From [Mycobacterium] manitobense (GTDB lineage: Bacteria > Actinomycetota > Actinomycetes > Mycobacteriales > Mycobacteriaceae), in contig NZ_JACKSJ010000188.1 of the NCBI RefSeq assembly GCF_025821665.1, forward strand, positions 1 through 39,963: 39,963 bases of DNA, given 5' to 3'. A program made the position numbers and the translations under genes. The notes below the pieces were generated by a model that saw only the letters and a program-made list of their open reading frames with translations, searched no databases and was not told where the DNA came from. This document shows positions 22,410 through 30,389 of this stretch, piece by piece. The first letter of the stretch is position 1; every line of letters begins with the position of its first letter.

Positions 22410-23834
22410 TCAGTCGTCCTTGCTGTGGCCGTCGAGCAGCGTCCACTGGGGACCGTCGGCGGTGTCGGTGACCTCGATGCCGGCCTCTTTGAGGCGGTCG
22501 CGGATCTGGTCGGCGGTGGCCCAGTCCCGGCTGGCGCGCGCCTCGGCGCGGCCGGCCAGCGCCCACTGCACCAGCACGTCGACCGCGGCCAGCGCGGCCG
22601 TCGTCTCGTCGCGGGACTCCCAGCGCTCGTCGAGCGGGTCGCACCCGAGGATGCCCATCATCGCCCGGATGGCGCGGGCGTGGCCCATCGCCGTCTCGTG
22701 GTCGCCGGACTCGAGCGCCCGGTTGCCCTCGGCGCGGGCGGCGTGCACCTCGGCCAGCGCGGCGGGCACCGCCAGGTCGTCGTCGAGTGCGGCGGCGAAT
22801 CTCGGCGTCCAGTCGCCGGGCACCACGGTGCCGACGCGGCTGCACACCCGGTGCAGGAAGTCCTCGATGCCGGTGTAGGCCTTCACCGCGTCCTGCAGTG
22901 CGTTCTCGGAGAACTCCAACATCGACCGGTAATGCGCGCTGCCCAGGTAGTACCGCAGTTCCGCGGGCCGAACCCGTTGCAGCACAGCGGGAATGGAGAG
23001 CACGTTGCCCAGCGACTTACTCATCTTCTCGCCGCCCATGGTGACCCAGCCGTTGTGCAGCCAGTACCGGGCGAAGCCGTCGCCGACGGCCTTGGCCTGG
23101 GCGATCTCGTTCTCGTGGTGGGGAAAAACCAGATCCATTCCGCCCGCGTGGATGTCGAACTCGGCGCCGAGATAGGACTCACACATCGCCACGCACTCGG
23201 TGTGCCAGCCCGGGCGGCCGGGCCCCCACGGCGTCGGCCACGACGGCTCACCGGGTTTCGCGCCCTTCCACAGCGTGAAGTCACGCTGGTCACGCTTGCC
23301 GGTGGCGACGCCCTCACCCTGGTGGACGTCGTCGATGCGGTGCCCCGACAGCCTGCCGTAGTCCGGGTAGCTGGCCACGTCGAAGTACACGTCGCCGTCA
23401 CCGGTGTAGGCGTGCCCCTGGTCGATGAGCCGCTCGATCAACTCGACCATCTGGGTGATGTGCCCGGTCGCGCGCGGTTCGGCCGAGGGCGGCAACACGC
23501 CGAGGGCGTCGTAGGCGGCCGAGAACGCCCGCTCGAAGGTGGCCGCCCACTCCCACCACGGCCGGCCGGCGTCGGCCGCCTTGTTGAGGATCTTGTCGTC
23601 GATGTCGGTGACGTTGCGGATGAACGCGACGTCGTAGCCCTTGGCGGTGAGCCAGCGGCGCAGCACGTCGAAGGCGACGCCGCTGCGGACGTGGCCGATG
23701 TGCGGAAGGCCCTGAACCGTTGCGCCACACAGATAGATCGACACATGCCCGTCGCGCAGCGGGACGAAGTCGCGCACGCCACCGGTCCAGGTGTCGTGGA
23801 GGCGGAGGTCGCCTCCGGCGCGGGCTTCGGTCAC
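22410..23834 (-). CDS. cysS1: Cysteinyl-tRNA synthetase CysS1
   Basis: A 474-residue class I aminoacyl-tRNA synthetase that charges tRNA-Cys. The HIGH motif is PHIGH (residues 44-48), the KMSKS loop is GGEKMSKSLGN, and zinc-binding residues include Cys36 in YLCGATV, the WHTECVAMCE region and HHENEIAQ. The C-terminal region ends with the DALR-like helices and RDRLKEAGIEVTDTADG. The length fits CysS; MshC of mycothiol synthesis is shorter and differs after KMSKS. The GTG at 23834 gives the expected N-terminus, although the frame is open far upstream through ispF and ispD. A 23-bp gap separates it from ispF. Confidence 0.95.
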   Translation of the reverse strand: MTEARAGGDLRLHDTWTGGVRDFVPLRDGHVSIYLCGATVQGLPHIGHVRSGVAFDVLRRWLTAKGYDVAFIRNVTDIDDKILNKAADAGRPWWEWAATFERAFSAAYDALGVLPPSAEPRATGHITQMVELIERLIDQGHAYTGDGDVYFDVASYPDYGRLSGHRIDDVHQGEGVATGKRDQRDFTLWKGAKPGEPSWPTPWGPGRPGWHTECVAMCESYLGAEFDIHAGGMDLVFPHHENEIAQAKAVGDGFARYWLHNGWVTMGGEKMSKSLGNVLSIPAVLQRVRPAELRYYLGSAHYRSMLEFSENALQDAVKAYTGIEDFLHRVCSRVGTVVPGDWTPRFAAALDDDLAVPAALAEVHAARAEGNRALESGDHETAMGHARAIRAMMGILGCDPLDERWESRDETTAALAAVDVLVQWALAGRAEARASRDWATADQIRDRLKEAGIEVTDTADGPQWTLLDGHSKDD

Positions 23835-23857
23835 GACGCGCCAGCTTACCGGCAGGT

Positions 23858-24343
23858 TTACGACATTCCGGCATCGGCGACGACAAGAGCCGTCGCGATC
23901 GCCGCCAGTCCCTCGCCGCGCCCGGTGAGTCCGAGGCCGTCGGTGGTGGTCGCCGACACCGACACGGGCGCGTCGAGCAGCTCGGTCAGCAACTGCTGCG
24001 CCTCCGCCCGCCGCGGCCCGATCTTGGGTCGGTTGCCGATGACCTGCACGGCGGCGTTGCCCACGCGGAAGCCCTCGGCCCGCAGCAGACCGTGCACGTG
24101 GCGCAGCATGTCCGCCCCGCCGACGCCCCGCCACTCCTCGCGGCCGGTGCCGAACACCGACCCCAGGTCGCCGAGCCCGGCCGCCGAGAGCAGCGCGTCG
24201 CACAGCGCGTGCGCGGCGACGTCGCCGTCGGAGTGCCCCTCGCAGCCGTCGTCGTCGGGAAACAACAGGCCGAGCAGCCAGCACGGCCTGCCTGCCTGCA
24301 CGGGGTGCACGTCGGTGCCGAGGCCGACCCGCGGCAGGTTCAT
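23858..24343 (-). CDS. ispF: 2-C-methyl-D-erythritol 2,4-cyclodiphosphate synthase IspF
   Basis: A 161-residue IspF, which cyclises CDP-methylerythritol 2-phosphate in the non-mevalonate isoprenoid pathway. Metal ligands are Asp11 and His13 (GTDVHP) and His45 (DVAAHALCDALL); the signature SDGDVAAHALCDALL matches the family, as do NRPKIGPRR and the end TDGLGLTGRGEGLAAIA. The ATG at 24343 is ten bases after the ispD stop; a GTG one codon earlier is also possible. It forms a trimer with active sites between subunits. Operon with ispD is usual and supports coordinated pathway supply. Confidence 0.96.
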   Translation of the reverse strand: MNLPRVGLGTDVHPVQAGRPCWLLGLLFPDDDGCEGHSDGDVAAHALCDALLSAAGLGDLGSVFGTGREEWRGVGGADMLRHVHGLLRAEGFRVGNAAVQVIGNRPKIGPRRAEAQQLLTELLDAPVSVSATTTDGLGLTGRGEGLAAIATALVVADAGMS

Positions 24344-24353
24344 CACCGGCCCC

Positions 24354-25019
24354 TCACACCCGTGCGCCCAGCAGGGCCTCGGCCAGCAGCAGGTCGTTCG
24401 GTGTGGTGATCTTGAAGGCCAGCGGGTCCCCGTCGACGGTCTGCACCTGACCACCCATGTGCTCGACCATCGACGCGTCGTCGGTGAACCCGCCACCCAC
24501 AGCGGACCGGTAGGCGCGGCGCAGCACGTCGGTGTGGAAGCCCTGCGGGGTCTGCACGGCGCGCAGTCCCGCCCGCTCCGGCGTGCCGAGCACCGCGCCG
24601 TTCGCGTCGACGGCCTTGATGGTGTCGGTCAGCGGGAGCGCAGGCACGACGGCGGTGTGGCCGTCCTGCAGTGCACGCACCACGCGCACGATCAGCGATG
24701 GCGGGGTCAGCGCGCGGGCAGCGTCATGCACCAGCACGAATTCCGCGTCGCCCACCACGTCGAGAGCCAAGCGCACGGATTCGGTGCGGTCGGCCCCGCC
24801 GGCGACGATCACGGCATGGGCGCCGAAGACCAGCTTGGCCTCGTCGGTGCGGTTCGGCGGCACCGCCACCACCACACTGTCGACCACCCCGGACTCCCGG
24901 AGACCGACCAGCGCATGTTCGAGCATCGGTCGACCGGAAAGAGTGACGAACGCCTTGGGAACACCAGCCGCGAGCCGTTGACCGGATCCCGCGGCCGGCA
25001 CGACGGCCACCGTGGTCAT
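24354..25019 (-). CDS. ispD: 2-C-methyl-D-erythritol 4-phosphate cytidylyltransferase IspD
   Basis: A 221-residue cytidylyltransferase that makes CDP-methylerythritol from MEP and CTP. The nucleotide loop is VPAAGSGQRLAAGVPKAF, with Lys22 as the catalytic lysine; VLVHDAARALTPP, AVVPALPLTDTIK and RAVQTPQGF are IspD signatures, and TTPNDLLLAEALL ends the fold. The length is usual. The ATG at 25019 lies six bases past the carD stop, so it is read from the carD promoter and its expression follows that of the essential RNA-polymerase factor. Confidence 0.96.
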   Translation of the reverse strand: MTTVAVVPAAGSGQRLAAGVPKAFVTLSGRPMLEHALVGLRESGVVDSVVVAVPPNRTDEAKLVFGAHAVIVAGGADRTESVRLALDVVGDAEFVLVHDAARALTPPSLIVRVVRALQDGHTAVVPALPLTDTIKAVDANGAVLGTPERAGLRAVQTPQGFHTDVLRRAYRSAVGGGFTDDASMVEHMGGQVQTVDGDPLAFKITTPNDLLLAEALLGARV

Positions 25020-25025
25020 TGCGCG

Positions 25026-25514
25026 TCAGGACGCGGCAGCAAGCGCCTCGTCGAGGATGTTCATGGCCTTCTCGTCATCGGTGTTCTCGGCCAGTGCGAG
25101 TTCGCCGACGAGGATCTGCCGAGCCTTGGCCAGCATCCGCTTCTCGCCGGCCGACAGGCCGCGCTCCTGGTCCCGGCGCCACAGGTCGCGAACCACCTCG
25201 GCGACCTTGTTGACGTCACCCGACGCCAGCTTCTCGAGGTTGGCCTTGTAGCGGCGCGACCAGTTGGTCGGCTCCTCGGTGTGCGGGGCGCGCAGCACCT
25301 GGAAGACCTTGTCCAGGCCCTCCTGTCCGACCACATCGCGAACGCCGACATATTCGGCGTTGTCAGCGGGCACTCTAACGGTCAGATCACCCTGGGCGAC
25401 CTTCAGAACGAGGTACTCCTTCTGCTCGCCCTTGATCGTCCGGGTTTCGATCGCATCGATCAACGCAGCACCGTGATGTGGGTAAACAACGGTGTCTCCG
25501 ACCTTGAAAATCAT
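25026..25514 (-). CDS. carD: RNA polymerase-binding transcription factor CarD
   Basis: A 162-residue CarD, the same length as in M. tuberculosis. The N-terminal domain binds the RNA polymerase beta lobe; Arg25 and Arg47, known contacts, are present. The C-terminal helical domain carries the DNA-wedge Trp85 in PTNWSRRYKANLEKL. CarD stabilises open complexes at rRNA and many other promoters and is essential. The ATG at 25514 has AAAGGGG upstream. TAACAT at about 25540 (minus strand) could be the -10 of a leadered promoter. It is the first gene of carD-ispD-ispF-cysS1-rlmB and divergent from lpqE. Confidence 0.97.
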   Translation of the reverse strand: MIFKVGDTVVYPHHGAALIDAIETRTIKGEQKEYLVLKVAQGDLTVRVPADNAEYVGVRDVVGQEGLDKVFQVLRAPHTEEPTNWSRRYKANLEKLASGDVNKVAEVVRDLWRRDQERGLSAGEKRMLAKARQILVGELALAENTDDEKAMNILDEALAAAS

Positions 25515-25633
25515 CAGTTTCGAGCCCCTTTCACGTGTCCATGTTAACACGACGCCCGGACAGGCGGGGATCAACGATGCAGGTCAGGGGCGTTGACCGG
25601 GAAGACCAGGGGTTGACAGAGCCAGGAATCCGT

Positions 25634-25649
25634 GCAAGGCAACCCTTGC
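25634..25649. other. Short inverted repeat in the carD-lpqE intergenic region
   Basis: GCAAGG and CCTTGC flank a four-base loop. The 272-bp gap between the divergent carD and lpqE starts holds this hairpin, a TTGACA at 25613-25618 and a TACTCT at 25721-25726. I cannot pair the last two into one promoter, because they are too far apart. Confidence 0.35.
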
Positions 25650-25786
25650 CTGGATGACCCGCGCCGGCCTTACGCGCAAACACCCTGCGCCCTGCGGTAC
25701 CGCGCGCTCACCGCACCTACTACTCTGCATAGTCGAACGACTTGTCGTCGGTCCGTCGTCGTCGGACCCGCACCCAGGAGGCTCGA

Positions 25787-26383
25787 GTGAACCGCTTCGG
25801 ACTGCGCGCTTCGGCGGTCACCACCGGCCTGGCCGTCGCCGGGCTGGCCGCGACCATGACACTCAGCGGATGCAGCGCCGGGCAGATCGCCCAGACGGCC
25901 ACCCAGGAACCCGCGATCAACGGCGTCAGCGCCAACGCCGGTGAGATCTCACTGCGCAACGTGCACCTGCGGGCCCCGCAGAAATCCGACTACGTGCGCC
26001 CGGGCAGCGACGCCGAACTGCTCTTCGTGGCCGCCAACAACTCCCCCGACGTCAACGACAAGCTGGTGTCCATCCGGTCCGACGTCGCGACCGTCACCCT
26101 GGCCGGCGACGCCCAGGTGCCCGCGGGTGGCGCCCTGATCGTCGGCGAGCCCGACGGGCAGATCGCGCCGCTGGAGGCCGTCGAGGCCGCCGACACCGTC
26201 ACCGCCGAGGTGACGCTGACCAAGCCGATCTCCAACGGCCTGACCTACGACTTCGAATTCACCTTCGAGCGCGGCGGCAAGACCACCGTCGCGGTGCCGA
26301 TCTCCGCCGGCGAACAACAGCGCCGCGACGATCCCGGCCAGCTCGACAACGAAGGCGACGAGGGACACGGCGCCGGACACTGA
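25787..26383 (+). CDS. lpqE: Lipoprotein LpqE
   Basis: A 198-residue exported lipoprotein. The signal peptide has a basic start (VNRFGLRAS), a hydrophobic core and the lipobox LSGC. The mature part is a beta-rich domain (ISLRNVHLRAPQKSDYVRPG) of the copper-chaperone-like DUF461 type, in which methionine and histidine ligands bind copper in true PCu(A)C proteins; I do not see that full set here, so a metal role is not claimed. The tail is His/Glu-rich (GDEGHGAGH). The GTG at 25787 has AGGAGG six bases before it, so this transcript has a leader. Position beside carD agrees with Rv3584. Confidence 0.92.
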   Translation: MNRFGLRASAVTTGLAVAGLAATMTLSGCSAGQIAQTATQEPAINGVSANAGEISLRNVHLRAPQKSDYVRPGSDAELLFVAANNSPDVNDKLVSIRSDVATVTLAGDAQVPAGGALIVGEPDGQIAPLEAVEAADTVTAEVTLTKPISNGLTYDFEFTFERGGKTTVAVPISAGEQQRRDDPGQLDNEGDEGHGAGH

Positions 26384-26404
26384 CGTTCTGTCGGTCGCGC
26401 GGGA

Positions 26405-26410
26405 TACCGT
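26405..26410 (+). promoter_or_regulatory. Predicted -10 element of radA (leaderless)
   Basis: TACCGT fits TANNNT and is followed by exactly six bases before the GTG at 26417. Confidence 0.5.
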
Positions 26411-26416
26411 CGACCT

Positions 26417-27817
26417 GTGGCAAGAGCGCGCGCGCAGTACCGCTGCTCGGAGTGCCGGCACATCACCGCCAAGTGGGTCGGCCGCTGCGCTGAGTGCGGC
26501 ACCTGGGGCACCGTCGAAGAGGTAGCGCTCCTCGCGCCCGTCCGGACCGGACAGCTCGGCGGGGCAGGCACGGCGCTGCGCATGCCCGGCTCCCCTGCGG
26601 TGCCCATCAGCACCATCTCCGCGGGCACCACGCGCCATGTCGACACCGGCGTCGCCGAACTCGACCGGGTGCTGGGCGGTGGGCTGGTCCCCGGCTCGGT
26701 GACACTGCTGGCCGGCGAGCCGGGCGTCGGCAAGTCGACGCTGCTGCTCGAGGTCGCCCACCGGTGGGCCGCGGCGGGCCGGCGCGCGCTGTACCTGTCC
26801 GGTGAGGAGTCGGCCGGCCAGGTCCGGTTGCGCGCCGAACGCACCGGCTGCACCCACGACGAGCTGTACCTGGCCGCCGAATCCGACCTGTCGACCGCGC
26901 TCGGCCACATCGACGCGGTGCAGCCGACGCTGGTGATCGTCGACTCGGTGCAGACCATGACCAGCGCCGAGACCGACGGCGTACCCGGCGGGGTGACGCA
27001 GGTGCGGGCGGTCACCACCGCACTCACCTCCTATGCCAAGACCAGCGGCGTCGGGGTGCTGCTGGTCGGGCATGTGACCAAGGACGGCGCCATCGCGGGG
27101 CCGCGGTCGCTGGAGCACCTGGTCGACGTGGTGCTGCACTTCGAAGGGGACCGGGCGTCGACGCTGCGGATGGTGCGCGGCGTCAAGAACCGGTTCGGCG
27201 CCGCCGACGAGGTGGGCTGTTTTCAGTTGCACGACACCGGGATCGAGGGGGTCGCCGACCCGTCCGGACTGTTCCGCGACCAGCGCACCACGCCCGTGCC
27301 CGGCACCGCCGTCACCGTCACCCTCGACGGAAAACGGCCGCTGATCGGTGAGGTGCAGGCGCTGGTCGGTGCGCCCACCGCGGCGATGCCGCGACGCGCG
27401 GTCAGCGGCATCGACTCGGCCCGCGCCGCGATGATCGCCGCCGTACTCGACAAGCACCTCCGCCTCGGCGTCGGTAGCCAGGACATCTACCTGTCCACCG
27501 TCGGCGGCATGCGGCTCACCGACCCGTCGGCGGACCTCGCCATCGCGCTCGCGATGGCCTCGGCGCGCAAGGACCTGGCCATGCCCGCCGATTCGGTGGT
27601 GATCGGCGAGGTGGGGCTGGCCGGTGATCTGCGCCGGGTCACCGGGATGGATCGCCGGCTCGCCGAGGCGGCGCGGCTGGGCTTCACCTCGGCTGTGGTG
27701 CCCGCCGGATTGAAGTCCGTCCCGAAGGGGATGCGCGTGCTGCACGCCGACAACATCGGCGCGGCATTGCGGGTGCTGCGCCGGATCGCGGACAATAGCG
27801 CCCGATCCGAGGAGTAG
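26417..27817 (+). CDS. radA: DNA repair protein RadA (Sms)
   Basis: A 466-residue RadA/Sms, a hexameric DnaB-like helicase that extends strand exchange during recombination. In order: an N-terminal zinc finger with CSEC and CAEC (Cys10-Cys27), a RecA-like ATPase with Walker A GEPGVGKST (residues 100-108) and Walker B TLVIVDSVQT, the RadA-specific KNRFG motif near residue 256, and a C-terminal Lon-like domain (ISGIDSARAAMIAAVLDKHL, VVIGEVGLAGDLRRV). The length is normal. The GTG start lies six bases after TACCGT, so the mRNA is probably leaderless. It is followed by disA after two bases; RadA and DisA interact in other bacteria. Confidence 0.96.
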   Translation: MARARAQYRCSECRHITAKWVGRCAECGTWGTVEEVALLAPVRTGQLGGAGTALRMPGSPAVPISTISAGTTRHVDTGVAELDRVLGGGLVPGSVTLLAGEPGVGKSTLLLEVAHRWAAAGRRALYLSGEESAGQVRLRAERTGCTHDELYLAAESDLSTALGHIDAVQPTLVIVDSVQTMTSAETDGVPGGVTQVRAVTTALTSYAKTSGVGVLLVGHVTKDGAIAGPRSLEHLVDVVLHFEGDRASTLRMVRGVKNRFGAADEVGCFQLHDTGIEGVADPSGLFRDQRTTPVPGTAVTVTLDGKRPLIGEVQALVGAPTAAMPRRAVSGIDSARAAMIAAVLDKHLRLGVGSQDIYLSTVGGMRLTDPSADLAIALAMASARKDLAMPADSVVIGEVGLAGDLRRVTGMDRRLAEAARLGFTSAVVPAGLKSVPKGMRVLHADNIGAALRVLRRIADNSARSEE

Positions 27818-27819
27818 CC

Positions 27820-28947
27820 ATGGCAGTGAAGTCGACCGGCCGGACCGGCCGCACCGGGCGCAACGTGGTGCCACTGACGCGTCCGACGCTGCGGGAGACG
27901 CTGGGCAGGCTCGCACCCGGGACCCCGCTGCGCGACGGCCTGGAGCGCATCCTGCGCGGCCGCACCGGCGCGTTGATCGTCCTCGGCTACGACGACAGCG
28001 TCGAGGTGATCTGCGACGGCGGGTTCGAACTCGACATCCGCTACGCGCCCACCCGGCTGCGTGAGCTGTCCAAGATGGACGGCGCGGTGGTGCTGTCCAC
28101 CGACGGCAGCCGCATCCTGCGCGCGAACGTGCAGCTGGTGCCCGATCCGTCGATCCCCACCGACGAGTCCGGCACCCGGCACCGCTCGGCCGAGCGCACC
28201 GCCATCCAGACCGGGTATCCGGTGATCTCGGTGAGCCACTCGATGAGCATCGTCACCGTCTACGTCGCCGGCGAGCGGCACGTGGTTCCCGACACCCCGA
28301 CCATCCTGTCGCGGGCCAATCAGACGATCGACACCCTGGAGCGCTACAAGACCCGGCTCGACGAGGTGAGCAGGCAGCTGTCCACCGCCGAGATCGAGGA
28401 CTTCGTGACGCTGCGCGACGTGATGACCGTGGTGCAGCGGCTGGAGATGGTGCGACGGATCAGCCTCGAGATCGACGCCGACGTGGTGGAACTGGGCACC
28501 GACGGCCGTCAGCTCAAGCTCCAGCTCGAGGAACTGGTCGGCGACAACGACACCGCCCGCGAGCTGATCGTGCGCGACTATCACGCCAACCCCGATCCGC
28601 CGTCCCCGGCGCAGGTCGGCGCCACGCTGGAGGAGCTGGACGGGCTGTCCGACGCGGAGCTGCTCGACTTCACCACGCTGGCAAGGGTTTTCGGCTACCC
28701 GTCCACCCCGGAGGCGCAGGACTCGGCGATGAGCTCGCGCGGCTACCGGGCGATGGCGGGCATCCCGCGGCTGCAGTTCGCCCACGTCGACCTGCTGGTC
28801 CGGTCGTTCGGGTCGCTGCAGGGCCTGCTCGCCGCCAGCGCCGACGACCTGCAGTCGGTGGAGGGCATCGGCTCGATGTGGGCGCGCCACATCCGGGAGG
28901 GTTTGTCGCTGCTGGCCGAGTCGACGATCGCCGACCGGCTGGCCTGA
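27820..28947 (+). CDS. disA: Diadenylate cyclase and DNA scanning protein DisA
   Basis: A 375-residue DisA that makes c-di-AMP from two ATP and scans DNA for branched structures. The DAC domain carries the DGA motif (residues 87-89, KMDGAVVLS) and the RHR motif (residues 120-122, GTRHRSAER). A long helical spine follows, and the C-terminal helix-hairpin-helix DNA-binding domain has LLAASADDLQSVEGIGSMWA. The N-terminal stretch repeats the unit TGR. The ATG at 27820 is two bases after the radA stop, so the two are co-transcribed. It converges on the next gene. Confidence 0.97.
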   Translation: MAVKSTGRTGRTGRNVVPLTRPTLRETLGRLAPGTPLRDGLERILRGRTGALIVLGYDDSVEVICDGGFELDIRYAPTRLRELSKMDGAVVLSTDGSRILRANVQLVPDPSIPTDESGTRHRSAERTAIQTGYPVISVSHSMSIVTVYVAGERHVVPDTPTILSRANQTIDTLERYKTRLDEVSRQLSTAEIEDFVTLRDVMTVVQRLEMVRRISLEIDADVVELGTDGRQLKLQLEELVGDNDTARELIVRDYHANPDPPSPAQVGATLEELDGLSDAELLDFTTLARVFGYPSTPEAQDSAMSSRGYRAMAGIPRLQFAHVDLLVRSFGSLQGLLAASADDLQSVEGIGSMWARHIREGLSLLAESTIADRLA

Positions 28948-28954
28948 CCCGGCG

Positions 28955-29734
28955 TCAGCCGACGGGCGGCACCGGCCCCGGCGGCGCACCCACGGGCGCA
29001 GGGGCGCCCGGCTGAGCGGCCAGAATGAACGGCACCGTGGCGGACCGCAGATTGCCCAACTGCACGATCAGGTTGTAGGTGCCGGGGCCGATCGGCTGAC
29101 GCGGCAGCGGGCAGTCCGGCGCGGATCCCATTCCGGTCCAGGTGACCTCGGTGGTCACCTGCTCACCCGGTGCGAACGTCTTGACCAGTGTCTCGTTGGA
29201 CGGCGCGCAGTCGAGGTTCGACCACAGCCGGGTGTTGTCCAGTGCGTAGACGTAGGCGGCCAGCACCGCGGCGCCGACGTCGCGCTGACAGGCGACCAGG
29301 CCGATGTTGGTGACGACCATGGTGAACTTCGGCTGGTCGCCGACGACGTACTCGGGCTGGCTGGTGATGCCCTTGACCGCGAGCGTGGAGTCGGGGCAGT
29401 CGTCGCCCTCCTTGAGCACCGGCGGCGGCGTCACCGCGGCGGTCGGTGTCGGCGTCGGCGGCGGGGCGGCCTGCGCAGGAGGCACGACGGGCGTCTTGAT
29501 CTCGGGGTTCTCCCCCGGCAGCGGGGTGGGCGCGGCGGCGGTGGTCGGCGTCTGCTGATCTGCGGTCTCGCCACCGGAACCGCTGGTCACGATGATGATG
29601 ACGAGGGCGGCGATGATGCCGACGACGAGTACGCCGACACCGAGCGCGAGCGCCCTACGCCGCCGGTAGATCTCAGGGGGCAGCGGGCCCTGCGGTTCCA
29701 CATCCAGCACAAGTTCACGGTAAGGCCAGGTCAC
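28955..29734 (-). CDS. Membrane-anchored secreted-domain protein of unknown function (Rv3587c-like)
   Basis: A 259-residue protein with one membrane anchor near residues 29-50 (ALGVGVLVVGIIAALVIIIV) after a short cytoplasmic part with four arginines (RRRR), followed by a Pro/Thr/Ala-rich linker (about residues 60-110) and an extracellular beta domain. Four cysteines in the outer domain (DDCPDS, LVACQRD, NLDCAPS, APDCPLP) could form two disulfides. The function is unknown; the position agrees with Rv3587c. The start is GTG at 29734. It is downstream of canB on the same strand with a 34-bp gap and probably shares its transcript. It converges on disA with seven bases between. Confidence 0.85.
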   Translation of the reverse strand: MTWPYRELVLDVEPQGPLPPEIYRRRRALALGVGVLVVGIIAALVIIIVTSGSGGETADQQTPTTAAAPTPLPGENPEIKTPVVPPAQAAPPPTPTPTAAVTPPPVLKEGDDCPDSTLAVKGITSQPEYVVGDQPKFTMVVTNIGLVACQRDVGAAVLAAYVYALDNTRLWSNLDCAPSNETLVKTFAPGEQVTTEVTWTGMGSAPDCPLPRQPIGPGTYNLIVQLGNLRSATVPFILAAQPGAPAPVGAPPGPVPPVG

Positions 29735-29768
29735 GCATAGTCGTCCGAGGTGACTCGGCGTGTCGCGC

Positions 29769-30389
29769 TCAGCCTTCGCCGATGTCGCCCACGTGGTCGC
29801 GCAGCACCACCCGCCCGTCGGCCAGGTGGTAGGTCACCCCGGCGATCGCGAGCGTGCCGTCGAGGATGCGCTGGGCGATCGGCGCCGACCGCACCCGCAG
29901 CTGCTGCACCGTCTCGATGACGTGCTTGGCCTCGAACTCGTCGACGCGGGTCAGACCCTGGTTGCGGCCCAGCAGGATCGACGGCGTCACCCGCTCGACG
30001 ATGTCGCGGACGTAGCCGCCGGGCACCTCGCCATCCTCGAGCGCGGAGAGGGTGGCCTTCACCGCGCCGCAGCTGTCGTGACCGAGGACGACCACCAGCG
30101 GCACGTCGAGGACGGTCACCGCGTACTCGATGGAGCCCAGCACCGCCGAGTCGGCGACGTGGCCCGCGGTGCGCACCACGAACATGTCGCCGAGCCCCTG
30201 GTCGAAGATGATCTCCGCGGCCACCCTGCTGTCGGCGCAGCCGAACACCACGGCGGTGGGCTTCTGACCTGCGGCCAGGCTGGCCCGGTGCTCGATGCTC
30301 TGGCTGGGGTGTTGTGGACGGCCGGCAACGAAGCGCTCGTTACCCTCGGTGAGTGCCTTCCACGCCGACTTCGGACTCGAATTGGGCAT
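29769..30389 (-). CDS. canB: Beta-carbonic anhydrase CanB (Rv3588c-like)
   Basis: A 206-residue beta-class carbonic anhydrase that interconverts CO2 and bicarbonate with zinc. Zinc ligands are Cys51, His104 and Cys107, with the Asp53-Arg55 dyad: the motifs read GCADSRVAAE and VLGHDSCGAV. The length agrees with M. tuberculosis CanB (about 207 residues). The ATG at 30389 overlaps the ATG of the divergent mutY by two bases, so its promoter must lie inside mutY or further out. An in-frame extension upstream into mutY is rejected because the family start is at MPNSSP. Confidence 0.94.
   Translation of the reverse strand: MPNSSPKSAWKALTEGNERFVAGRPQHPSQSIEHRASLAAGQKPTAVVFGCADSRVAAEIIFDQGLGDMFVVRTAGHVADSAVLGSIEYAVTVLDVPLVVVLGHDSCGAVKATLSALEDGEVPGGYVRDIVERVTPSILLGRNQGLTRVDEFEAKHVIETVQQLRVRSAPIAQRILDGTLAIAGVTYHLADGRVVLRDHVGDIGEG

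Noticed and set aside
22408..22845. Fusion of rlmB with upstream sequence
   Set aside because: The extension lies inside cysS1 in another frame; MAGNSRRRG at 22407 is a normal RlmB start.
22230..25547. An open frame of more than 1,100 codons on the plus strand
   Set aside because: It is antisense to rlmB, cysS1, ispF, ispD and carD, all of which have clear motifs. Long antisense frames are common in DNA this rich in GC.
25949..27916. A 655-codon frame on the minus strand
   Set aside because: It is the antisense shadow of lpqE and radA.
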